This document shows positions 45,497 to 54,366 of a DNA stretch of 64,000 bases, one piece after another. How positions within the stretch are numbered: the stretch's first letter is position 1; every line of letters begins with the position of its first letter. Position numbers and translations under genes: made by a program. Source of the DNA: Mesobacillus subterraneus (GTDB lineage Bacteria > Bacillota > Bacilli > Bacillales > Cytobacillaceae); assembly GCF_003937825.1 (NCBI RefSeq), contig NZ_RSFW01000001.1, forward strand, positions 1 to 64,000. The letters are read 5' to 3'. Below the pieces are notes generated by a model. It did no database searches, was not told the origin of the DNA, and saw only the letters and a program-made list of their open reading frames with translations.

Positions 45497-46156
45497 TTAA
45501 CAGCAATAGTCATAAGGGTGTAACGGAGGACAAGCCGGGAATATCCATTTTGGATTGTGCGAAAGGGACTTCCAGTGCCATGCACCTAATGCAGCTGAAC
45601 AGGCATCGATAGAATGGCTTTCTGCTTCAATGCCAATAGGTATTTGTGTAAGCCCCTGCTCCGCCAGCCAATTGTGAATATAGATTCTAGCTGATTGTTC
45701 CTGTTTGTAAGCCAATACATATCCTATATCTTGTTTAGATAGTCTCGATCCAATTACCGCTCCTGGGTGGACTTCCACTAAAGAAATTGGATTCGTGGCG
45801 TTTAATTTCTCTATCTCTCTACTGAGCTTTATTCCTCTTAATGTTAGATACACCATTCTATTTAAGGTTGGCGGCATGATTGACCCAGATTTCATTCCTA
45901 AAGATACAATAAATTGTCTTAGTTCCCGGTCACTTTTCCGGTCTCCTCCACCGTCTTCATAAGATAATGGTGCATCAATTCCGATTACTACCTCATCCAA
46001 TTGACTTTGCTCAAAAACCTCTTTCAATATATCCTGATCACTTAAATTATTTACCCACTTAACAAATTGCAGGTGTTCTCCCTTTTGTTTAAAGACCGTA
46101 AGAACGGTATCCTTGTGATTTCTTGGTCCTGATAAATCAATTCCGATTACTCTCAA
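45497..46156 (-). CDS. DUF429 family protein
   Basis: 219-aa protein with an RNase H-like fold. The N-terminal strand MRVIGIDLSGPRNHKDTVL holds the metal-binding Asp, VVIGIDAPLSYEDGG the second acidic site, and the C-terminal ESHSIDACSAALGAWHW the last Asp, as expected for DUF429. It was once suggested to act on nucleic acids; no substrate is known. The start has TGAGGG upstream. Single gene. Confidence 0.85.
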   Translation of the reverse strand: MRVIGIDLSGPRNHKDTVLTVFKQKGEHLQFVKWVNNLSDQDILKEVFEQSQLDEVVIGIDAPLSYEDGGGDRKSDRELRQFIVSLGMKSGSIMPPTLNRMVYLTLRGIKLSREIEKLNATNPISLVEVHPGAVIGSRLSKQDIGYVLAYKQEQSARIYIHNWLAEQGLTQIPIGIEAESHSIDACSAALGAWHWKSLSHNPKWIFPACPPLHPYDYCC

Positions 46157-46286
46157 ATAAAACCCTCACATTCGTAATGATTACGTCTGAGTTACTCCCC
46201 AAAACACACTGACTTATAAAATCGCATTTTTTCAAAAATGCTCCTCCAAAACCAATGCTTCATACGGACTTCACTGTTATTTTGTC

Positions 46287-47048
46287 TTATTTTATATTCG
46301 CTTCATAATGCTCTTCATTAAGTCTCACTACTTCAAGCTCTTTTATATTCTCATTCAATTTCAATGCTAAGCTTTCAACTCCAAAAAATTCTATGAAAGT
46401 ATGACTCCCAATGATAAGATTGATCCCTTGAAACTGAGCATATTGAATAGTATACAAATTGCATTCACCTGTAATGTAGACATCACACTTATTTTCAACA
46501 ACTTCCTTGAGGCAGGCTGTTGGCGCACCGTTACCACAGACTAAGCCCACTCGCTTCACCTTTTTTTCATTAAAGCGCAAGGACTTAACTGGTTCTTCAA
46601 GTAGACTTTCCATAGTCCCTGCCAATTCATCGAAATCAACTTCTTTATCAAACTCTGCGACTCTGCCAAAATAGAACCCTTCCCATTCGTGGGTCCTTTT
46701 TGCCGTTTCCAAATTCAACTTTTTTAATAAAATTTCATTTGTTCCAAAGTTACAGTCATCAAGTGGCAAGTGATTATAGTAGTGGCTTATCCCATATTCC
46801 GCCAGTTTTTCTATGCACGCCTCTTTTAATCCATATATTTCATCCCAGGCATCGTGGTGTGTCACCATCATATCAACTCCACGACTTCTTGCTTCCTCTA
46901 TCGTTTCAAGCGTTAGGTTAACACAGTATCCTAACTTTTTAACCTTTTTATCTGCCCGGTATGTAATCCCAGACTCCCTTGAAAATACTTCCTTATTTGT
47001 TATATGAAACACAGCATTAATTCTTTTAACAATATGTGTAACATCCAT
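46287..47048 (-). CDS. NIF3-like dinuclear metal centre protein
   Basis: 253 aa from the ATG at 47048 (AGAGGTC site upstream). VDMMVTHHDAW gives the His-His metal site, and IIGSHTFIEFFGVESL near the end gives the second His/Glu pair; VKRVGLVCGNGAPTACLKEV and CDVYITGECNLYTIQYAQ complete the NIF3 fold. Proteins of this family bind two metal ions; their catalytic role is unsettled. This is a divergent short form without the PII-like insert of YqfO. Not in an operon. Confidence 0.85.
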   Translation of the reverse strand: MDVTHIVKRINAVFHITNKEVFSRESGITYRADKKVKKLGYCVNLTLETIEEARSRGVDMMVTHHDAWDEIYGLKEACIEKLAEYGISHYYNHLPLDDCNFGTNEILLKKLNLETAKRTHEWEGFYFGRVAEFDKEVDFDELAGTMESLLEEPVKSLRFNEKKVKRVGLVCGNGAPTACLKEVVENKCDVYITGECNLYTIQYAQFQGINLIIGSHTFIEFFGVESLALKLNENIKELEVVRLNEEHYEANIK

Positions 47049-47196
47049 ATACTGACCTCTTTTATTCGTATTCATATTTTCGGTATTAACTCTATGTTAC
47101 ACCCAAATATTTCCTGAGTAAATCGATTAGTAACATTCAAGCTCCAAACCGATATCCATCAAAAACAATAGACCTTTACGCAAAACTACTTAAATT

Positions 47197-47227
47197 AAAA
47201 AATCCCCCAGACATCAGTCCGAGGGAA
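47197..47227 (-). terminator. terminator of the Fpg/Nei gene
   Basis: TCCCTCGGAC/GTCTGGGGGA stem followed on the minus strand by TTTTTT. Confidence 0.8.
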
Positions 47228-47239
47228 ATATAACGTCAT

Positions 47240-48043
47240 TCATCGCTGGCAATTGGCGCAAAAGAAAGTTATCCGTGAAGAGATTTCTGTTTTTGTAATC
47301 GAGGCATTGCAACGAAAACACTCTTTACCTTCTCTGTCATATACATAAAATTGGTAGCCTCCTGTCTTGCCATCCCCTTTATATAGCGGGTTTTCCATAT
47401 AACCGCCTTGTTCGATTCCTCTTTTAAGGATAAACTGCATCGAATGATAGAGCCGTGTTAATTGTTGAACGTCAAGATCATTAATTTTTTTATCAGGGCG
47501 AATCTCTGCATGCCAAAGAATTTCATCTGAATACCCATTCCCTATTCCAGCCAGCACTTCTTGATTGAGTAATGTGGTTTTTATTGTTCCTCTTCTTTTC
47601 TGCATTAATTGATGAAAGGCATCCACTGTAAAATTAGGGTCAAGCACTTCAGGTCCCAGTTTTTCGAACTCTTTCTTGACCTCTTCAGGTGATAAAAGAT
47701 GCAGATAACCCAATCGAAGCCCAATGAAAAATAAATGCTGTTCCCCGAATGACAGCTTTACTTGAATTGTCCTGTTTGGTCGATCTTCCTCTTTGCCAAA
47801 AAACATCCATCCGCCAAGCATCAGGTGTAATAATAAGCATTTTTCATCCTGTAGTTGAAAAATTAAATATTTCGCTCTTCTCGTAATCGTTGTGATAGTT
47901 TGATTTGAAACTTGCATAGTAAACCCGTCAACTGGTACGTTAATAGACTTTTCCCGCCCAATCTCAACATTCGAAACTTTTTGCCCGCCGATCAACGACC
48001 CCAGTAATGTTTTATATGTTTCCATCTCTGGCAATTCAGGCAT
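47240..48043 (-). CDS. Fpg/Nei-family DNA glycosylase
   Basis: 267 aa from the ATG at 48043, required because the catalytic Pro must be residue 2 (MPELPEMETY, with Glu3). The middle helix-two-turn-helix is in TTLLNQEVLAGIGNGYSDEILW, and a C-terminal zinc finger is CFRCNASITKTEISSRITFFCANC. It removes oxidised bases from DNA and cleaves the strand. The divergent HLMLGGWMFFG loop differs from housekeeping MutM (HLGMTG), so it is probably a MutM/Nei paralogue. GGGGGG precedes the ATG. Confidence 0.88.
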   Translation of the reverse strand: MPELPEMETYKTLLGSLIGGQKVSNVEIGREKSINVPVDGFTMQVSNQTITTITRRAKYLIFQLQDEKCLLLHLMLGGWMFFGKEEDRPNRTIQVKLSFGEQHLFFIGLRLGYLHLLSPEEVKKEFEKLGPEVLDPNFTVDAFHQLMQKRRGTIKTTLLNQEVLAGIGNGYSDEILWHAEIRPDKKINDLDVQQLTRLYHSMQFILKRGIEQGGYMENPLYKGDGKTGGYQFYVYDREGKECFRCNASITKTEISSRITFFCANCQR

Positions 48044-48185
48044 AATTCTGCCCCCCATTTCCCAGTTTATTTTTACAGTATTTCCTACTGGTGAGTTATT
48101 ATAAATGGCTGGCACTCATTTAAATCCACCTTTTTTCTGTTGCCTTCTTTTAAAAAGTGTTGTGACACACCTCCTTCGTAAAAAC

Positions 48186-48219
48186 AAAAAAAAACGAATT
48201 CCATCATTAGGAATTCGTT
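48186..48219 (-). terminator. terminator of the GNAT gene
   Basis: ACGAATTCC/GGAATTCGT stem followed on the minus strand by T9. Confidence 0.85.
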
Positions 48220-48255
48220 CTTCTAATTTCTTACACGTAATTTGAATCGTTCATG

Positions 48256-48762
48256 CTAACTTGATTCTAATCTTTTTTCTCGTTTATTGCCGATATATGG
48301 GCCATCTGCACATTGACCTGCGAAAACATATCCTTTGTTTTCATAATAATGATTCAGCCGAACATTATCGATTGCACAGTCTAATCGTACCCGTGTTTTC
48401 TTATTTCGTACGGCCAATTCATGTACAGATTCCAGAATGATCTCCCCGGCTCCTTTTACTCTACTATCTGTCACAAAGTTGTGCAGATAGTATGCGGAAA
48501 CATCTGAACAATCATTCCACCGACTGTCTTCTTCTAATAGAACAATTGCACCAACAACCTTATTATCCTCGGCCTTTTTTAAGATATACAAGTTACCCAG
48601 GTTCATTTGGTGAACATAATACGACTTAGGATATGCATCCCAATAGTTAGTGACATTCCATTGCCGGATCCCAACTTCATCCATCCAGGCAATTCTTTGA
48701 TCAATTAATGCATATACATCTTCCAACACCGATGCGTCTGCCGACATAAATATATATTCCAT
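48256..48762 (-). CDS. GNAT-family N-acetyltransferase
   Basis: 168-aa acetyltransferase. NKVVGAIVLLEEDSRW and the strand YYLHNFVTDSRVKGAGEIILESVHEL hold the acetyl-CoA pyrophosphate loop (VKGAGE in place of QxxGxG/A), and VRLDCAIDNVRLNHYYENKGYVFAG is the usual C-terminal motif. The substrate is unknown. Start at 48762 with no strong ribosome site (GGGGATTTT); the ATG encoding MSADAS lies 15 nt further in. Single gene. Confidence 0.82.
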   Translation of the reverse strand: MEYIFMSADASVLEDVYALIDQRIAWMDEVGIRQWNVTNYWDAYPKSYYVHQMNLGNLYILKKAEDNKVVGAIVLLEEDSRWNDCSDVSAYYLHNFVTDSRVKGAGEIILESVHELAVRNKKTRVRLDCAIDNVRLNHYYENKGYVFAGQCADGPYIGNKREKRLESS

Positions 48763-48882
48763 AAAATCCCCTATACAAATTCAAATCCATTGAACTTTAA
48801 TTTCTCTGTTTACGATTAATCTTTCCATTTAGCACAATATAGATAAATACCTATCCACCGTCGGAGAAGGCTTTTTGTTTAT

Positions 48883-48920
48883 ATTAATTCAATTTTCGCA
48901 ACAGCTTCACAGTGCGTTGA
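48883..48920 (-). pseudogene. fossil of an rlmCD-like gene 3' end
   Basis: TAATTCAATTTTCGCAACAGCTTCACAGTG reads STHCEAVAKIEL on the minus strand, close to the end of the intact methyltransferase. A 27-codon frame further upstream (48973-49056, MQCRWSKKTTGEVEMTLEL...) may belong to the same or another decayed gene. The rest of 48763-49133 shows no gene. Confidence 0.45.
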
Positions 48921-49133
48921 GTGTATGTTGCAACGCTAGGGATGCTGCTGTGTTTACAATCAATTCTTTTTACTACTTCGCTTTGTCAAAATCTACTCTC
49001 AACTCCAGGGTCATCTCCACCTCACCAGTCGTCTTTTTGCTCCACCGGCATTGCATACTAAGCTCTTATTAGACCCAATTATCATATGGCAATGTATAAT
49101 TATGCTAATAGGATGTTTGCATTTCCAACTTTT

Positions 49134-49607
49134 TCACGCTCTATTAACAAGGCAGTTATAGCATCCTGGTTTAGCGTTAAGAATGTGAATATATTCTATT
49201 TCTTTATTATCAAAAATTTCATCTATATTTTCTCTCAAATTCACCCCTTCTGTAACCCTTGCTTCTACAATCATTGAGTCAGTATTGTAGCCGCGTACAG
49301 AAAGATACCTATGATGTAACATATCGGGAATTTCATTCACTTCTAGCTTAGCGGTAGTTGCTCCCTTTCGTATAAATATAGGCCCACTTGCTTTATAAGG
49401 CGAATTAACACAGTGAAATTGGTAATTCAGTAAGATTACCTCTTCTCCTACCTCTGCATCCTTCAAACTTACCCTGCAGGGATATCCGGGCTTTTTATTT
49501 GCTATCATTTTGACTGCCCCGATACTTTTTAATACTTCTTCATTCATTAAAAATAGGTTATTAAATTCCTTCTCTTGTAACGCAACGATTTGAAAGTTAT
49601 TTCTCAT
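49134..49607 (-). CDS. DUF1203 family protein
   Basis: 157-aa cytosolic protein. PGYPCRVSLKDAEVGEEVILLNYQ is the diagnostic DUF1203 segment, followed by SPYKASGPIFIRKGA and LSVRGYNTDSMIVEARV. The C-terminus has a CYNC motif (GCYNCLVNRA). Function unknown. GGAGGGATT precedes the ATG. It lies 66 nt after the AdaA-like regulator gene and is probably in the same transcription unit. Confidence 0.85.
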   Translation of the reverse strand: MRNNFQIVALQEKEFNNLFLMNEEVLKSIGAVKMIANKKPGYPCRVSLKDAEVGEEVILLNYQFHCVNSPYKASGPIFIRKGATTAKLEVNEIPDMLHHRYLSVRGYNTDSMIVEARVTEGVNLRENIDEIFDNKEIEYIHILNAKPGCYNCLVNRA

Positions 49608-49673
49608 ATTCTAATCCCTCCTTAATTTTAATGCTTATCTAGTTGTCACGAAGCATTTCTTGAAAAAACTATC

Positions 49674-50225
49674 TTACAGTCTCTTCATTCTGTATTCTTT
49701 TGGGGTTAAACCAGTTCTCTCTTTAAAACTTTTATAAAAGTTAGACATGCTTTTAACCCCTGCTTTAAGTGCAATTTCAGTAATTTCTATGTCTGTATGT
49801 GTCAAGAGCCTAGTTGCTTCTTCCATTCTTAACTCAATAATATATTCAGATATGGTCATACCATAATAATGTTTAAATAGTCTAGCTAGATGATTATTGC
49901 TCACACCAAGCTTCTGGGCTATTTTTTTTCGGTTGAGCGGCTTATTATAGCTGTTATTAATTATTTCTTTTGCCCTTTCTATTAATTCTTTATTAGGTTC
50001 ATAAGTTGTTTCATTAAGATCAGGCCTACACATTTTGCATGGCCTAAATCCATCTTTTAGCGCATCCTCTATATTATCAAAGAAAATGGTGTTCTTTTTC
50101 AAAGGTGTCTTAGCCTTACAGGATGGTCTGCAAAAAATCCCTGTTGTTATGACTGCATAATAAAACAACCCATCATAATAATTATTACAGGTGCTAACTG
50201 CTTTCCATTTTTCTTCACTTGTAAT
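49674..50225 (-). CDS. AdaA-like methylphosphotriester sensor / AraC regulator, possible AUU start
   Basis: Ada-type regulator: a zinc-binding methyl-acceptor domain (GIFCRPSCKAK...FRPCKMC, four Cys) and an AraC helix-turn-helix pair (IAQKLGVSNNHLARLFKHYY, ITEIALKAGVKSMSNFYKSF). B. subtilis AdaA activates alkylation repair after methyl transfer. The usual caller's start (TTG at 50168) cuts off conserved residues; upstream codons in frame read ITSEEKWKAVSTCNNYYDGL, matching the family N-terminus (EKWxAI). An in-frame TGA limits the frame, and the only codon with a good site (GAGAGGTGA, 6 nt before) is an ATT at 50225. So translation may begin at AUU. No adaB or alkylation gene is adjacent. Confidence 0.75.
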   Translation of the reverse strand: MTSEEKWKAVSTCNNYYDGLFYYAVITTGIFCRPSCKAKTPLKKNTIFFDNIEDALKDGFRPCKMCRPDLNETTYEPNKELIERAKEIINNSYNKPLNRKKIAQKLGVSNNHLARLFKHYYGMTISEYIIELRMEEATRLLTHTDIEITEIALKAGVKSMSNFYKSFKERTGLTPKEYRMKRL

Positions 50226-50406
50226 AGACCTTCACCTCTCTACCTTCGCTTCTATAGTTATTATATATCTACTTGTTCTAAAAGTTCTTCCTGTAATTCA
50301 CCAACATATTCTTTCTCGAGTAACCTTGCTCTTCTAAATGTGCATTTTATTGAAATTCTAACGCAAATATTCTTATTTTTTGCGTAATAGTAAGATTCTC
50401 AAAAAC

Positions 50407-50436
50407 AAAAATCCCCCAAACCAACAGTCTGGGGGA
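50407..50436 (-). terminator. rlmCD terminator
   Basis: CCCCCAGACTG/TTTGGGGG stem followed on the minus strand by ATTTTTGTTTTT. Confidence 0.75.
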
Positions 50437-50490
50437 ACATAAAACACAATTTAATTTTTAATTATTAGCCTTAAAATCTTTGATACCAAG

Positions 50491-51861
50491 CTATTTTAAC
50501 TCTACCAGCGCCACACACTCCCCATGCGTCGTCTGAGGAAACATATCAACCGGCTGCACTTCAACCGTCTTGTACCCGCCATCTTCAAGGATCCGCAAAT
50601 CCCTCGCCAGTGTAGCTGGGTTGCAGGATACGTACACAACCTTCTTCGGTTTCATATCAATGATTGTTTGCAGCAGTGCTTCGTCGCAGCCTTTGCGTGG
50701 AGGATCGACGACCAACACGTCGGCGCTGTTGCCTCCTGCGTACCATGCCGGGATTACTTTTTCAGCTTCGCCTACTGCGAATTCTGCGTTGGCGATTTCG
50801 TTCAGTTCGGCGTTTCGTTTTGCGTCTTCGATGGCTTCGGGAACGATTTCAACGCCGAATACCTTCTTTGCTTTTTGCGCTAAAAATAATGAAATCGTCC
50901 CGATGCCGCAGTATGCGTCAATGACGGATTCTTCTCCGGTCAGCTCTGCATATTCAAGCGCCTTGTCGTAAAGCACCTTTGTTTGCTCGGGGTTCACCTG
51001 GTAGAACGAACGCGCCGAAATCGCAAACTTGATGTCACCGATATAGTCATAAATGACTTCGCTTCCCCACAGGACCTCTGTTTTGTCGCCCATGATGACA
51101 TTCGTTTTCTTCGAGTTAACGTTATGGACGATGGATTTTACCTTAGGCAGCCTTGCGATGATTTCCTCGACGAGTTTATTTTTGTGCGGGATTTCATTCG
51201 TCCTGGTTACTACCACAACCATCAGCTCACCTGTTTGGCTGCCATAGCGGGCCATGATATGCCGGAGGACACCTTTGTGGGATTCCTCATTATATGGCTG
51301 GATTCCAAGCTCGCTGGCAATTTCTTTTACCGCCTGGATGGCTTCGTTAATCTCGTGAAGGTGCAGCAGGCTTTCATTCGTGTCGACGATTTCGTGGCTG
51401 CGCGGCTTGAAGAAGCCCGCAATCAGCTTTCCGTCCTTTTCACCAACCGGCACCTGCGCTTTGTTTCGATAGTGCCATGGATTGTCCATTCCCAAAATCG
51501 GGTGTACCACAACATCCTCAAGCTTGCCGATCCGCGTCAGCACCTGGTTCACCTGGTTTTCCTTATACTTCAGCTGCCCCTCATAACTGATATGCTGCAG
51601 CTGGCAGCCGCCATATTTATGGGCATCATCAGCCGGGCAATCGACACGGAACGTGCTTCTTTCAAGAATCTCCATCAGGCGGCCAAATCCATATCCCTTG
51701 TTCACCTTGGTGACTTTGATTTTCGCTTTTTCGCCAGGAAGCCCCCCCTGGACAAAAATCGGGTAGCCATCGACCTTGGCAACCCCCGCTCCATCATGCG
51801 TCAAATCCTCAAATTCCACATCTATAAAATCGTTCTTCTTAACCGGGATTGTTTTGCTCAT
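50491..51861 (-). CDS. rlmCD: 23S rRNA (uracil-C5) methyltransferase RlmCD
   Basis: 456 aa from the ATG at 51861 (AAAGGA upstream). The TRAM RNA-binding domain is residues 1-65 ([20 protein letters not shown]...FVQGGLPGE); the SAM-binding part has [14 protein letters not shown] and [30 protein letters not shown] and [13 protein letters not shown] hold the catalytic Cys and base. A Cys-poor iron-sulfur region ([16 protein letters not shown]) lacks the full cluster set. The enzyme makes m5U in 23S rRNA, as B. subtilis YefA (RlmCD) does at two positions. Several decayed 3' ends of similar genes lie in the 42-49 kb part. Confidence 0.9.
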   Translation of the reverse strand: MSKTIPVKKNDFIDVEFEDLTHDGAGVAKVDGYPIFVQGGLPGEKAKIKVTKVNKGYGFGRLMEILERSTFRVDCPADDAHKYGGCQLQHISYEGQLKYKENQVNQVLTRIGKLEDVVVHPILGMDNPWHYRNKAQVPVGEKDGKLIAGFFKPRSHEIVDTNESLLHLHEINEAIQAVKEIASELGIQPYNEESHKGVLRHIMARYGSQTGELMVVVVTRTNEIPHKNKLVEEIIARLPKVKSIVHNVNSKKTNVIMGDKTEVLWGSEVIYDYIGDIKFAISARSFYQVNPEQTKVLYDKALEYAELTGEESVIDAYCGIGTISLFLAQKAKKVFGVEIVPEAIEDAKRNAELNEIANAEFAVGEAEKVIPAWYAGGNSADVLVVDPPRKGCDEALLQTIIDMKPKKVVYVSCNPATLARDLRILEDGGYKTVEVQPVDMFPQTTHGECVALVELK

Positions 51862-51938
51862 TGTTTCCGTCCTTTGCTGTGAATTCGCTAAGTCAGATTT
51901 TATCATACTGGGGGAAGGATTGTGAAATGGGTGATATC

Positions 51939-52058
51939 TTATCGCTTCCCCTTTTTAAAGGACCTTACTGTTAGCCATATGCTGAACAATAGAACGCAAG
52001 TCAGAAGTCCGCTCGTAAGAATTGTTTCTATTTTAAAAAGGAGATGATTAGATCTCAT
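51939..52058 (-). CDS. small single-span membrane protein (39 aa)
   Basis: ATG at 52058 is preceded by GAAAGGTGA, which overlaps the stop codon of the upstream lipoprotein gene (TGA at 52064), so the two are translationally coupled. The 39 residues contain one hydrophobic helix ([19 protein letters not shown]) followed by a basic tail RSFKKGKR, giving an inside C-terminus. No family is recognised. The coupling and strong ribosome site support a real gene despite its size. Confidence 0.6.
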   Translation of the reverse strand: MRSNHLLFKIETILTSGLLTCVLLFSIWLTVRSFKKGKR

Positions 52059-52063
52059 AACAA

Positions 52064-52486
52064 TCACCTTTCATCTATGGAATAAGGATTGAAAACCAGT
52101 TGGTAGACCGCGGGTGTTCCGGGCAAATCTGCAATTATTAAAGGGGCACTACCAGATTTGTTCTTGGCTGATTTGATTACCGTACCAACCGGCAGTTTGG
52201 TCGCCATCCCTTCCTCAATATCCTTTCCTTTCTTGTACATTGAAGAAATTTCGAAAAGAGTTTCTTTCGGTTCATATTCAGTGTTTTCGGTCTTTAAATA
52301 GATGGAATCATTAAAAATAATCAAATCCGTGGCCTTATCCGCCTGAAGAAGTTCGTGCGCTTTCTTCTTCATTAGTGACTGCGCTTCGCTTAATTGATCA
52401 GCGCCCTGGATTTTTGAATCTGCAATGCTGCACCCGATTAGAAGAAAAGAAATAAGAAGGGAAAGTAATAGCTTATATTTCAGCAT
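52064..52486 (-). CDS. hypothetical lipoprotein
   Basis: 140-aa lipoprotein with signal peptide and lipobox ending LIGC (residue 19). The mature part has a charged helix (SEAQSLMKKKAHELLQ) and a beta-rich domain (ATDLIIFNDSIYLKTEN..., LPVGTVIKSAK, GTPAVYQLVFNPYS). I do not recognise the family. Its stop overlaps the ribosome site of the 39-aa membrane protein gene, so both may work together in the envelope. The start has AGGCGG upstream. Confidence 0.7.
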   Translation of the reverse strand: MLKYKLLLSLLISFLLIGCSIADSKIQGADQLSEAQSLMKKKAHELLQADKATDLIIFNDSIYLKTENTEYEPKETLFEISSMYKKGKDIEEGMATKLPVGTVIKSAKNKSGSAPLIIADLPGTPAVYQLVFNPYSIDER

Positions 52487-52547
52487 CTAAACACCGCCTA
52501 TGTATGAAAAGGAGGGGCCTAGAAATTAATCCAAGGCCCTTCATACC

Positions 52548-52892
52548 TTACTTTGTTGAAAGACTGACCTTCTTCGCATCAGCCTGGGCCGGATAACTCT
52601 CTCTGATGCCGCCATCCGTCCGGAACTCTACGTGATCTCCCTTTTTAAAATCCTCTGCCTTATCATAGGTCAGCCTAATCAGATCAAGGCCGCCCTGATC
52701 GATCAATGCTTCAGGTGATACCTCTTGTATTTCTTTGTACTTTTCCGCGTCTATGTTCTGGGCAATCAAAAGCGAATCCTCGTTCACATACAGCACATAT
52801 CCAGCACCAGACGCACTTTCCTTACTTGCGCATCCGGCAAAGACCATTGACATCAAAACTAGGAACAGGACCATAACTGTCCGTTTTGCCAT
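52548..52892 (-). CDS. DUF3221-type lipoprotein
   Basis: 114 aa from the ATG at 52892 (GGGGG six nt upstream). Signal peptide with lipobox MVFAGC. The mature domain GYVLYVNEDSLLIAQNIDAEKY...LIRLTYDKAEDFKKGDHVEFRTDGGIRESYPAQADAKKV is the OB-like DUF3221 pattern of small Bacillus lipoproteins. Role unknown. 61 nt upstream of the next lipoprotein gene. Confidence 0.8.
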   Translation of the reverse strand: MAKRTVMVLFLVLMSMVFAGCASKESASGAGYVLYVNEDSLLIAQNIDAEKYKEIQEVSPEALIDQGGLDLIRLTYDKAEDFKKGDHVEFRTDGGIRESYPAQADAKKVSLSTK

Positions 52893-52926
52893 CTCCATCC
52901 CCCATTATCCACTCTGTAAATTGAGT

Positions 52927-52990
52927 AAAACAGGAGAACCGTCCTTCTGTTTCGAAATTGGAAAAAACAGGAGAACCGTCCCCGTGTTAC
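52927..52990. repeat. two GGGACGGTTCT half-units in tandem
   Basis: AAACAGGAGAACCGTCCTTCTGTTTC and AAACAGGAGAACCGTCCCCGTGTTA; the second overlaps the stop of the BsuPI gene at 52987. Confidence 0.75.
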
Positions 52991-53436
52991 AGTGAGAATT
53001 CTTTCTTGACTTCGAATTTTTTGCCGTCTTTTGGGGTCATCCAGACTGTTAGTGTGTAGTTGCCTGGTTCGAGGTTTAGTTCGTTTAGGTCGATTTCGTA
53101 TGTTAAGGACTCGCCCTGCTGGACTTTCTCTTCCCCTAGTGCCTGCAGGAAGTTTGCTACGCTGGAGAAGAGGAATATTTCTTCTCCGGCCTTGTTTTTC
53201 ACCGAGTAGTCGAATCGCTGTGAGCTGGTGAATTCGAGGGTGACTTCTTCTTCTGTCTGGTTTTTGACTTCATATTGAAAAACCAATGGGCTTTTCTCTG
53301 CTAAAGATGCAGCCATTTCTCCTGCCACGATGCCTTGACCTCCTCCGCCTTTGCCTTCATTATTCGAAACCTTGTTTCCTGTTCCACAACCAGTGACCAG
53401 AAACCCCAGCAATATAATCATGAAAAATTTTCTCAT
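52987..53436 (-). CDS. BsuPI-domain lipoprotein
   Basis: 149-aa lipoprotein (lipobox LVTGC, residue 17) with a short Gly-rich linker and a BsuPI-type beta-sandwich: LVFQYEVKNQTEEEVTLEFTSSQRFDYSVKN...YEIDLNELNLEPGNYTLTVWMTP. B. subtilis BsuPI is an intracellular protease inhibitor; secreted relatives may have other roles. AGGAGGAAC precedes the ATG. Monocistronic by position. Confidence 0.82.
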   Translation of the reverse strand: MRKFFMIILLGFLVTGCGTGNKVSNNEGKGGGGQGIVAGEMAASLAEKSPLVFQYEVKNQTEEEVTLEFTSSQRFDYSVKNKAGEEIFLFSSVANFLQALGEEKVQQGESLTYEIDLNELNLEPGNYTLTVWMTPKDGKKFEVKKEFSL

Positions 53437-53540
53437 TGTCGTTCCTCCTGTTGGATTTATTCCTTTATCTATTTGTCTGGAAATCCGGTCAAAAGGTTAC
53501 ATTAAATGTTTAACTATTTAACAAGAGTTAAACCCATTTC

Positions 53541-53575
53541 ATAAAAAAGAGCCGCTGGCCACCAGCAACTCTTCT
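53541..53575 (-). terminator. terminator of the LolA-like lipoprotein gene
   Basis: AAGAGTTGCTGG/CCAGCGGCTCTTTT stem followed by TTTTATG on the minus strand; starts 6 nt after the stop. Confidence 0.8.
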
Positions 53576-53580
53576 CCATC

Positions 53581-54339
53581 TTACATTCCCATATCTACAG
53601 CGCTATCTTTCACTTCCTGCGGAACGGAAAAAGCTTCAACTGAATTGATCTCTTTGTAGTCCGCCTGCACTTTGATCACGATCTCTCCTGACTCTCCGTC
53701 CATGACCAGGTCTAGATCAGCATCCGCTTTCACTTGCTTTAAATAGTAATTCTTATCGAGCTTTAAATAATAAATGAATTTATTTACTTTATTGAGTTCT
53801 ATGCTCTCGTCCTGCAAGGACTCTTTTAGGACATCCTTGACCAATTCTTTCTCCTTATCGGTGGATGAGCTATCGAGTTCGACGCTAAGCAGGTACCCAT
53901 CCTTCTCTTCTTTTAATTCAAAGAGGTCGCTGAACTTTTTCAATTTGTCGAGGTCTTCCTTGATGCCGTCCCCGTTGGCCAGCTTTTCAAATTCAGGAAC
54001 ACTGCTGACCGAGGTCTTCAGCCACTCCGTTGTTCCTGGCATTGTCATATAAGCAGACTCTTTATCTATATATAATTCCATATCTCCATCAATCGTACTC
54101 AATTTCATCTGAGCCATGAAGGGGTCATCCAGGTATTTCATATGAATGTCCACTGTCTGGTTAACCTTTTGGCCATTGGCATTCATTTCGAATTCGGTTT
54201 TCATGTCTGTATCGAAGCTATTGATTGTGTTCCTGAAAGCACCGCTGATGACTTCCTCCTTGGTGACTTTCGTTCCGCAGGCACTGAGTACAAGAACAAG
54301 CAAAAGACTGATGGCTGTTAAGAAACTGAACTTTTTCAT
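53581..54339 (-). CDS. lipoprotein of the DUF6612 / LolA-like type
   Basis: 252-aa lipoprotein (lipobox LSAC, residue 21). The mature domain is a half-open beta barrel typical of LolA/LppX-like Bacillus proteins: FDTDMKTEFEMNANGQKVNQTVDIHMKYLDDP, SAYMTMPGTTEWLKT, YYLKLDKNYYLKQVKADADLDL and a C-terminal VDMGM. Such proteins are thought to carry hydrophobic ligands or sense envelope stress. GGGGGAAG precedes the ATG. It is encoded 27 nt downstream of the permease pair and could share their message. Confidence 0.75.
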   Translation of the reverse strand: MKKFSFLTAISLLLVLVLSACGTKVTKEEVISGAFRNTINSFDTDMKTEFEMNANGQKVNQTVDIHMKYLDDPFMAQMKLSTIDGDMELYIDKESAYMTMPGTTEWLKTSVSSVPEFEKLANGDGIKEDLDKLKKFSDLFELKEEKDGYLLSVELDSSSTDKEKELVKDVLKESLQDESIELNKVNKFIYYLKLDKNYYLKQVKADADLDLVMDGESGEIVIKVQADYKEINSVEAFSVPQEVKDSAVDMGM

Positions 54340-54366
54340 TACTTCCCCCTAAATGTTTTGTCTTTT

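Noticed and set aside
50983-51882. 299-aa plus-strand frame opposite rlmCD
   Set aside because: Antisense shadow of a well-conserved gene; no ribosome site and no recognisable domain.
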